A DNA stretch of 64,000 nt from Haematobia irritans (lineage: Eukaryota > Arthropoda > Insecta > Diptera > Muscidae): the NCBI RefSeq assembly GCF_050003625.1, contig NC_134401.1:98744852-98808851 (forward strand). The letters run 5' to 3'. Positions within the stretch are counted from its first letter, which is position 1, and each line of letters starts with the position of its first letter. Both the position numbers and the translations under genes were made by a program. Positions 57,001-64,000 of the stretch are shown here, piece after piece. The notes beneath the pieces are model-generated. The model did not search any database. It was given only the letters and a program-made list of their open reading frames with translations, and was not told the DNA's origin.

Positions 57001-58682
57001 AGGTACCCCGTCACCTCTGCCACATTCCCATTTAACGGATTGGGTTTATACTCAAGAAAGGATTCGTCCTTTCCACAAACGAAACATCTCATCTCATGAA
57101 ACGTAGATTTACAAATATTCTCCTGCCGCAATGTTTCCGCATTTTTCCTATAAAAATCTACCGGCATGCCACACTTATAGCATAGATTCAAGTGGAATGG
57201 AGACATACAAAATGACCTAACCTTGTTTTGGGAAATTACATCTTTGTTTGTAAAAGAATTTGATCGGGTATTAGCAGTGTCGACAGAATAATTCCTTGTG
57301 GCCCTAACATTCTCATGGACTGGATGAAATCCTAATTTACGGGAACCACTTGCCATCGCTTCTATCTGAACGGAGTGCTCCTCACATTCATGTGCAACTT
57401 CACTAATTTGCTTGCCTTTAACTCTAGATTCCCTAATGAGCTTTTCGGCGCGCTTACACTCTTTCCTGAGATCGGAGATGGTACTAATATTTGAGGCAAA
57501 TATTAAAGATGCAATGTTGTGTCTCAAATTGGTCCTAATTATCTGTACCAACTCTGACTCGGGAATTTTCTTCCTTAACCGGAATGTAAGACCATGTATA
57601 TCTGTGTAAAATTCCTCAAATGTTTGCCCCGGTTGCTGCTTACAGTCCATTATTTCTCTAATGATTTCGTAATCGCACTCGGAGGATTTAAAATGACTCA
57701 AAAGTTCCCTTTTCAGAGAAAAATAATCAAAATCGGGATCTTCAGAGTGGTCCTCAAGCAATTGCCAGTACCACTTTGAAGCATTGCCTGACAATAAGCA
57801 GTGAAAATCACTCATAAGTTGACTATATGGGACGTTATACTGCTCTCTCATTCTCTCAATCCTAAAAATAAAGCTTTCCACTGTTATGTCCTTGTTACTC
57901 CCGTCGAATTTCAGGTGCCACCTATCCAAATCTATTGGTTTGCGTATATCAAGTTCCCTAAGGCTGTAGGAGATATCTGGACCATTCGCTCGGTCACTAA
58001 TATTGTCCCTACGACCCCCTTCATCTCCACGATTATCTCGCCCATTTACCCTATCACCCAGTGGAGACTGACTACGTCTAACTCCCTCTGGTGTTGAACT
58101 GGAACCCGGCCCCTGGTTTGATCTAGTACTAGGAATCTGTAACCCAGAATTGTTTCCAGATTGCTCCACATCAGAAACGCGCTGACTAAGTGAGGCAACC
58201 TCACTACGCATCTTAGCCATTTCATTGAGACAATTTGTCATTAACGCATTTTGCTGACCCATCATAGCCATAAGTTGTCCCCATTTGTCTACCTCTAAAT
58301 TAGCCCCCGTTGGTACCGGTGCATTTGCTCCCCCGTCTGCTCCATCGTTTGAACCACCCTCACTATCCGACATGTTGATAAGCGCTAATTTCTGACTAAA
58401 GTTCAGTAAGTTTTCAGAAGCCGTTAATTCACTGCTAAGTCTTACCACCGAAGACGAACCTGCCTCTGATGTCCTGCCAAAAATTAGGTCGGAACACCTG
58501 TTAAGGTAATCTGTTGGTAAAAAGTCTACGGCGTGTGGAATTCCCGTATCTATTTGCGTGAGTATTGATCCAACTACCTGAGCTTCTAATGCTTGCGCTC
58601 TTGTTACACTCCTGGTTATTCGCCTATCGGAGTTACCCAATGTGCTTAGAGGATTAAATGTTAATTTTCGCTGCTCCCCCAT
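56964..58682 (-). CDS. gag: gypsy Gag structural protein with two C-x4-H-x3-C-x2-C motifs
   Basis: Forms the particle that packages the element RNA. 572 codons from ATG at 58682 to TAA at 56964-56966, 648 bp after the 5' LTR. Layout: N-terminal region (1-100); acidic Gly/Asn stretch (104-125); likely coiled coil (138-173); Ser/Gly/Arg-rich linker (175-235); capsid-like domain (250-420: 'DLDRWHLKFDGS', 'FEEFYTDIHGLTFRLRKK', 'IIRTNLRHNIASLIF'), typical of Retrotrans_gag. The C-terminus lacks the usual C-x2-C-x4-H-x4-C knuckle. It has C492-x4-H497-x3-C501-x2-C504 and C524-x4-H529-x3-C533-x2-C536, each followed by Gly. The last ~12 codons overlap the pol frame. Role by analogy; the Cys/His motif function is inference. 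Confidence 0.9.
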   Translation of the reverse strand: MGEQRKLTFNPLSTLGNSDRRITRSVTRAQALEAQVVGSILTQIDTGIPHAVDFLPTDYLNRCSDLIFGRTSEAGSSSVVRLSSELTASENLLNFSQKLALINMSDSEGGSNDGADGGANAPVPTGANLEVDKWGQLMAMMGQQNALMTNCLNEMAKMRSEVASLSQRVSDVEQSGNNSGLQIPSTRSNQGPGSSSTPEGVRRSQSPLGDRVNGRDNRGDEGGRRDNISDRANGPDISYSLRELDIRKPIDLDRWHLKFDGSNKDITVESFIFRIERMREQYNVPYSQLMSDFHCLLSGNASKWYWQLLEDHSEDPDFDYFSLKRELLSHFKSSECDYEIIREIMDCKQQPGQTFEEFYTDIHGLTFRLRKKIPESELVQIIRTNLRHNIASLIFASNISTISDLRKECKRAEKLIRESRVKGKQISEVAHECEEHSVQIEAMASGSRKLGFHPVHENVRATRNYSVDTANTRSNSFTNKDVISQNKVRSFCMSPFHLNLCYKCGMPVDFYRKNAETLRQENICKSTFHEMRCFVCGKDESFLEYKPNPLNGNVAEVTGYLCQPPETPDTSQ

Positions 58683-59330
58683 TCACAAAATAGCTGTTAG
58701 CTATTTATTGTTTGCTTTTCAAAAAATTCAATATAAAAATGATAATTGTTCAATTTACCTTTTATTATGTCACCTTTTATTGAGATCTTTCTTATAGGCG
58801 CTTATATATATGATCGAGGTTTATCAAAAAAAAAAAAAAATCGTAATACAAAAATGTAATTATTTTATTTATTGTAAATATATCATAAGGTGCTGTATCT
58901 TCGATGATATAGTAAGTTGATTGAGAATCCCTTCCCCCCCTTAAATCACAACATTTACAACGTTGAGTTAGCTGCTAGACACTTCATTAAAACTACTTAT
59001 AAATCTTCATGGCTGACTAGTCAAAGCTAAGCTCTGTAGGAATCTTTTAGACAGATTCAGCGGGTAGCATACTACCCACTGAACTCTTCCAGAAGACTGC
59101 CATGTACTAACGAAAACACACTTCATTCACTCTAATTTGCTGCTAATAGTACCGCTCATAGAACCTATACTATAGAAGTCAATTCAACACAACCAAATAT
59201 TCAATTACATTCAAACACAAACTTTCGAAAACGTTACTCGTCAAAACATAACTGAATTTCCATGCATCCTTCACCACACACACACTATCTACACATATTA
59301 AAAGGTATCCTTTTTCCGTTGGGCGCCATA
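58683..59330 (-). promoter_or_regulatory. gypsy leader with primer-binding site
   Basis: Two bases inside the 5' LTR end, the minus strand reads TGGCGCCCAACGGAAAAA (59328 down to 59311). TGGCGCCCAAC is the type of site complementary to the 3' end of tRNA-Lys used by insect gypsy elements; the exact tRNA was not checked. The 630 bp after it have no upstream coding frame. Confidence 0.75.
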
Positions 59331-61178
59331 TGTAATGGTTTTGTTTCATAATCGATGTAATGAAAGATTATTTTGGACACGGTGGCATATCCGCTAGCTC
59401 GTCGTATTTGGTATGGGTACTTTTCACCGTTCATCACACGATAAGAAACCATTCACATATTTCCTCGTGTCCAGAAGAAAAAAAATAAAAAAAAATAAAC
59501 CAACCTAATAAGTGCATTCACAATTAGTAGTATAATTGTCCGTCTGTCTGTCCGTCGTCAGAGCCTCCCACCCCTTCTACCGCCTATCAAGCCTGTAGCC
59601 ATTGTTTTTCCTCTGGGCTCAAATACTGCTTGAGGAAAAACCCTATCTTCGACGTCCGTCCGTCCGTTTAGTTAATACTGTCCATATGTCGTCTCAATCA
59701 GCTCCACCACACCTCCTCAAATACAACACCCTATATCTTGAAAATGCCCTACTCCATCATTTTCTTTTCCAGGACATTTCTAAACAAGAGCTTTATTTTA
59801 AAATTTAATGTACATTTATTTTTTTTCATAATTCTTACATAAATTCATTCTTATAACTAGTTCACTACTTAATACAGAATCTAAATAATAAAATCTATAT
59901 AGTTCCAATTATATATGTATATACTTTTACAAAATAGTGAAGAAAACTCAGATATTTACATATTTACATTTTTTTGTTTGTATCTCTTTTTACCATTTTT
60001 CTTTTATAATTTGTGGATTTTATATATATTCCTGTTAATACTGTAATATATATAATTTTAGGCTAATTGTGACTTTTTTTTGTTTGTATTTTTATTTCTA
60101 TTGTCTACATATTCTTTTTGTACCTTTTTTTTTGTTATGAACATGTGCCGTCTTACAATATATTTTATATATTTTTATATGTTTCTACATATATATATAT
60201 ATTTTTTTTTTTTCATTTTTCTCTATACGTAAATATTTCGATTTTTATTTTGATCTTGGGTTTTCATATTTGGTTTTACTCCTTTTGTTATTTCTTGTTT
60301 TGATTGGATCTCTGTGTTTTTTTTTTTTTATTTTACTTTTGCATTTTATCAACATAGGATCCATCACATCGTTCATTTGTCACATCTTTGTTTCTTAATC
60401 TCTGAGGTTTGTTTTTTTTTTGTGTTTTCTCTCATTTCTTGTTAGTTTTTACTGAGCCCAGTTTAAGAGATTATATTCGCTTCTATTTGAGGTTCTCACT
60501 GAGTTTTAAATATTAAATGTTCAAACGGCACTTAGCTAGATGTCGATGCGGGGCTAGCAATGAATCCCCCTCTTCCTCATGATGTGAGAATTATTATACA
60601 TAAAGTATTACACTTAAAAAGTTTCGGACATATGGGAACATGTGGTTATTACATCACTGGGATATTGATATACTTAACTCAATTTTTATTTGGAATTAGA
60701 CATTAAGTATAGCATTTTTATTTGTTTTTCTTTCACATTTTGATATATTTTTGTTTTGGTTTTTAGATTATAGTTTTAAATTCTTTTATACATTTTTGCC
60801 AAAACGCATTTATCTTTGAGGATTTTCATATAAACTGTATATATGGTATATATATTTTCGAATTTCACATAAATAGTATTTAGTTAAATTTAAAAACAAA
60901 TCTCTTGTTTATTCTAATCTTATAGGTTAACATTCTTGTCTTTTTGTCGTTCCTTATTTTTTTTTTGTAAATTTTCTCGTTTCGTTTTTTTTACGGAAAA
61001 ATAAAAAAACCAACTTCGTAGGAATACGATCAATCAGAAACTGACCGATTATGTTTTTATTCTCTCTACGAGAGGAGCATTCAGAGCCAGCAGAATTTTT
61101 GCAGTGTTGGAATAATATTGGAGTAAAAGAACTATGGATTAGTCCCTAACGTATATATGGGCCAATCCTCACGCAACA
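59331..61178 (-). repeat. gypsy 5' LTR (1,848 bp)
   Basis: Starts TGTTGCGTGAGG next to ATTT (61179-61182) on the minus strand and ends AACCATTACA next to the PBS. It should hold promoter and polyadenylation signals; several TATATA stretches exist but none can be singled out. One base longer than the 3' LTR. Confidence 0.95.
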
Positions 61179-61667
61179 ATTTAACTCCTTGGGTTTCTAG
61201 AAACCTTAGTTTTTATCTGATTTGCCTGAAATTGTAAATATTCTGGTATTTTAGGCTCACAAAAACGTGTATCGGATTAAGTTTTTACCGGCCCATTTGG
61301 TAATGCCTCCATATAGACCGACTTCATTTCTTGAGGGTGTAGAAGGCGTACTGATCATGAAAATTGCTTGAAACTCAATGTAAAATTTCCAGATTTTACT
61401 TCTACAGATTTAAGATTTCAAATCAAGACTTTATTTTATAATTTTCTTGCACACTTACAAGAGATGTTAATGATTGCTTTAAAACTCAAACAAAAATGGT
61501 TCTTATAAATCCAGAATCTGATATAGTCCTCATAGGTGAAATCTTTAAATTTATCTTGAGGATAGTCCTCAAGCCCTCCTGAAATTTCAAAGGAAACCCT
61601 AATATTTGGTTCATGGTGGTGGGTATTTAAGATTCGGCCCGGCCGAACTTAGTGCTGTATATACTTG

Positions 61668-62582
61668 TTATAATATTAAATTGAGCCGACGGGCTTTTTG
61701 GGCAGCAAATAAATCAATGACTTCAGTCGGCACATTTATTCGGCGATGAACCGACATTAATGCCAATCCTTTGAGTCTACTCTCGCTAGTCGAATTTCTA
61801 AGATACGTCTTTAATCTCTTCATTGTTGAAAATGAACGTTCGGATGAGCACGTAGTAACTGCAGGGATGGAAAATGCAGTACTGTAGTACTTTTTTCAAA
61901 CCTTTTTCACCCCGGTCAGTACCGTAGTACCCCCGCGAATGATTTAGTACCTTTTGTGTAGACATTTTTGAGTCGATATCAGATTTATGGTACAATAGCT
62001 TTGACAAAATATTTTAATATTTTGAGAAAGTTTTTATCAACCTTATTTGCTAATAGTCTTTTACAAATATGGCAAAACAGACATGTTCATGTGGGAAGAA
62101 AATCTCGATTTTGTAAAACACATAGTCAAAAACAGGATTTTATTGAACTTCAAGAAAGTTTTAGTCGAAAAAAGAATGCGATTCTATATTATCGATTTTT
62201 TATTTCGGTAGAAATAGTTGTCAACATTTTATTTCTATATAGAATTTTTTCAAAATTTTATTTTTATAGAAAATTTTGTCAAAATTTTATTTCAATTGAA
62301 AATTTTGTAAAAATTTTATTTCTATAGGAAATTTTTGCAAAATTTTATTTCTATAGAAAATTTTGTCAAAATTTTATTTTCTTTAAAATTCAGTTTCTTG
62401 ACAATAATCTTCCAGTGAAATTTTTGTTGAAATTTAGTAAAAAGTACCTTTCCGCTCAAAAAATACCTTTTTGTACTTTCTTAAAAATTGTATTTTCCAT
62501 CCCTGAGTAACTGGCAAAGTGACCAACATTTTTAAAAGAATATGCACATTTGGAAAAATCTCTTTATTGCTCCTATCACTGA
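61668..62582 (-). pseudogene. hAT transposase C-terminal dimerisation exon, split by a MITE
   Basis: With 61862-62505 and one copy of its target repeat set aside, the minus strand gives about 97 codons: 'SDRSNKEIFPNVHILLKML', 'VTLPVTTCSSERSFSTMKRL', 'KTYLRNSTSESRLKGLALM', 'SVHRRINVPTEVIDLFAAQK', ending TAA at 61668-61670. 'CSSERSFSTMKRLKTYLRN' is the hallmark of the hAT dimerisation domain (Dimer_Tnp_hAT). A 'cctaattcag' acceptor-like site lies right before the open part. The RNase H-like catalytic domain and BED finger are absent, so the host element cannot move itself. Apart from the insertion no stop is seen. Confidence 0.87.
61862..62505. mobile_element. hAT-type MITE inside the hAT exon
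   Basis: 644 bp. Ends CAGGGATGGAAAATGCAG and, inverted, CAGGGATGGAAAATACAA (14-bp perfect TIR). Flanked by the 8-bp direct repeat AGTAACTG (61854-61861, 62506-62513). The interior has 'agtaccgtagtacccccgcg' and a small 29-bp array (about 62215-62385). No transposase. The TIR differs from its host hAT, so another hAT moved it. Confidence 0.9.
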
Positions 62583-62686
62583 ATTAGGCAGGTTCTTTTC
62601 GCAGGTTTTGCGCCATTTCATTTACACATGTGTGTTTGGCTGTTTCGTTGTTGTTGCTATGGCCAAACAAAGCGAGTCATGTTCAC

Positions 62687-63025
62687 CGTGGTGCAATGGT
62701 TAGCATGCCCGCCTTGCACACACAAGGCCGTGGGTTCGATTCCTGCTACGACCGAACACCAAAACGTTTTTCAGCGGTGGATTATCCCACCTCAGTAATG
62801 CTGGTGACATTTCTGAGGGTTTCAAAGCTTCTCTAAGTGGTTTCACAGGAATGTGGAACGCCGTTCGGACTCGGCTATAAAAAGGAGGTCCCTTGTCATT
62901 GAGCTTAACATGGAATCGGGCAGCACTCAATGATAAGAGAGAAGTTCACCAATGTAGTATCACAATGGACTGAATAGTCTAAGTGAGCCTGATACATCGG
63001 GCTGCCACATAACCTAACCTAACCT
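62687..63025 (+). mobile_element. tRNA-derived SINE with LINE-type tail
   Basis: 339 bp flanked by ATGTTCAC (62679-62686, 63026-63033). A box 'tggtgcaatgg' (62689-62699), B box 'ggttcgattcc' (62733-62743), a body with 'cagcggtggattatccc' and 'ggaacgccgttcggactcgg', then the tail shared with the LINE at 21313-21390, ending 'taacctaacctaacct'. It is transcribed by Pol III and needs an outside reverse transcriptase. Coding frames across it are chance. Confidence 0.92.
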
Positions 63026-63309
63026 ATGTTCACAAAAAGAACAAAAAACACACATAAAAAGCAGAAATACATTTTCCAAAAATGAAATTTGTGGTACGAG
63101 AACAAAAATAATTTGTTATTTTTTCGACCGTCGTTTGACGGGCAAGTTTTATAGGTAAGCGTTTTTCAAAATAAAACCTCCAGCTTTTCTTCAACATATT
63201 CGATAAGATTTTTCTATGCAGTTAAAAATATATATTTATTTATATAAAAATATTCATCCATTTCGGGCGGGGTTTGATCCCCCTCATCCCCCCCCTGAAT
63301 ACGGCCTTG
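63026..63309 (-). other. hAT right-end region
   Basis: Sequence between the SINE and the hAT terminus: AT-rich, then 'ccatttcgggcggggtttga' and a C-rich stretch before the TIR. It would be the 5' end of the hAT if the exon orientation reflects the original gene. No coding. Confidence 0.6.
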
Positions 63310-64000
63310 GCTCCCATATATATATATTTCGCCCGATATGGACTTATATGGCCACAGAAGCCAGAGTTTTACCCTAATTTGCTTAAAATTTTGCACAAGA
63401 AGAACAATTACTACTATAGTCAAGTGTGTCAAATTTTATTGAAATCGGTTCAGATTAAGATATAGCTCCCATATATATCTTTCGCCCGATATGCACTAAT
63501 ATGGACCCAGCAGCCAGAGTTTTATACGGATTTGCTTGAAATTTTGTATTGGCATAACACTTGGTCGTATAGTCAAGTGTGCAAAATTTGATTGAAATCG
63601 GTTCAGATTTAGATATAGCTCCCATATATATCTTTCGCCCGATATGGACTTATATGGCCCCAGAAGCCAGTTTTTTGGCCGAATTTGGTTGAAATTTTGC
63701 ACTAGGAGTACAATTAGTAGTATAGTCAAGTGTGCAAAATTTGATTGACATCGGTTCAGATTTAGATATAGCTCCCATATATATCTTTCGCCCGATATGG
63801 ACTAATACGGTTCCAGAAGCCAGAGTTTTACCCCAATTTGGTTGAAATTTTGCACAGGGAGTAGAATTAGCATTGTAGCTATGCGTGCCAAATTTGGTTG
63901 AAATCGGTTCAGATTTAGATATAGCTCCCATATATAGGTTTCGGTCGATTTACACTCATTTGACCATAGAGGCCAATTTTTTGCTCCGATTTAGTTGAAA

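Larger units (their letters stand above)
50991..61178 (-). mobile_element. Complete Ty3/gypsy LTR retrotransposon
   Basis: 10,188 bp, flanked by ATTT (50987-50990 and 61179-61182). E1 preserves the empty site 'cccgattt|aactcc'. In element direction: 5' LTR, PBS, leader, gag, pol (protease-RT-RNase H-integrase), 3' untranslated region, 3' LTR. No env-like frame exists between pol and the 3' LTR. The LTRs differ by one T in a T-run by eye, so insertion was very recent. Both ORFs are open. Confidence 0.95.
49931..61667 (+). mobile_element. DINE-1-like family E, copy E2, split by gypsy
   Basis: 5' 'tatacccaccaccatagaat' hairpin with 'ggtgacgggggtata'. ~150-bp units run to 50990, the gypsy element follows, then 61183 on matches E1 from 32161. 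The 3' end is 'catggtggtgggtattt', stem-loop 'ttcggcccggccgaa', 'ctgtatatacttg' before TT. The host flanks are '...atattt' and 'ttataat...', consistent with a TT target. Confidence 0.8.
49818..63309 (-). mobile_element. hAT element (13.5 kb including nested insertions)
   Basis: Ends CAAGGCCGTAGCCAGG and, inverted, CAAGGCCGTATTCAGG. Flanked by the 8-bp direct repeat GCTCCCAT (49810-49817, 63310-63317). An 8-bp duplication and CA-initiated short TIRs define hAT. Its own sequence is only about 0.75 kb: 49818-49930, 61668-61861, 62506-62686 and 63026-63309. It keeps one transposase exon, so it was already an internally deleted copy. The remainder is E2 with gypsy, a hAT MITE and a SINE. Confidence 0.88.
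49529..64000 (+). mobile_element. DINE-1-like family A, copy 3, split by the hAT (right end outside window)
   Basis: 5' hairpin 'accctgctccacactgtgg' / 'aacagggtat', then 'cgatgtccgtctgtccgtg', up to 'gatatagctcccat' at 49817. It resumes at 63310 with 'gctcccatatatat' and continues in ~150-bp units ('tttcgcccgatatggactta', 'gaaatcggttcagattta') to the window end. The two parts are collinear with A1 read in reverse. Confidence 0.8.

Noticed and set aside
62630..62836. Frame over the SINE
   Set aside because: Chance translation of the tRNA-derived sequence.
63010..63027. Telomere-like (CCTAA)n
   Set aside because: Only about three units. It is the normal 3' terminus of the SINE and LINE, followed by the target duplication.

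Overview
The window is a piece of insect chromosome made almost entirely of transposable elements (TEs). It is very AT-rich and has no operons, no ribosome-binding-site-led gene series and no recognisable intact host gene. Its element types (DINE-1-like rolling-circle repeats, an irritans-type mariner end, LOA/Bilbo-like LINEs, a tRNA-headed SINE, gypsy, hAT and piggyBac derivatives) and arrays built on TTTCTATAGAAATAAAATTTTG point to a higher fly, probably a muscid or other calyptrate. The species is inference. All comparisons here are within the window and by eye.

Layout. 1-1790: degenerate ~137-bp repeats. 1791-8660: relics and copies of a TA-flanked DNA element (family D) carrying a tRNA-like segment, a 29-bp minisatellite, and a DINE-1-like element (family A). 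8885-10764: a TA-flanked non-autonomous element (K) split by an internally deleted mariner with DD41D spacing. 11411-21940: one DINE-1-like element (family C) swollen by 29-bp and ~700-bp repeats and hit by a 5'-truncated LINE. A 4.2-kb part, most of the LINE included, is duplicated in tandem. 22555-25684: three-level nest D > C > D. 25799-32659: TA-flanked elements H and F and DINE-1-like elements C and E. 32660-38250: the least repetitive part, with transposase relics, a piggyBac MITE, SINE/LINE relics and probably ordinary host intergenic DNA. 35420-42740: long 29-bp arrays, one split by a TA-flanked MITE. 43789-46732: family A split by family B. 47163-48451: a broken Tc1/mariner element.

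49462-64000 is a stack of insertions: irritans-type mariner end > family A > hAT (13.5 kb with its contents, 8-bp target-site duplication) > family E > complete gypsy retrotransposon (10.2 kb, two ~1.85-kb LTRs that differ by one T, open Gag and Pol). The hAT also received a hAT-type MITE and a SINE.

The only genes that look potentially functional are gypsy gag (56964-58682, minus) and pol (53662-57000, minus), probably joined by a -1 frameshift. Other coding traces are broken: LINE pol (twice), the DD41D and Tc1-type transposases, a hAT C-terminal exon and short mariner relics. The main biological links are the near-identical 3' tail of the LINE and the SINE, which suggests the SINE uses LINE machinery, and nested insertions that preserve empty sites and so reveal target preference and relative age.
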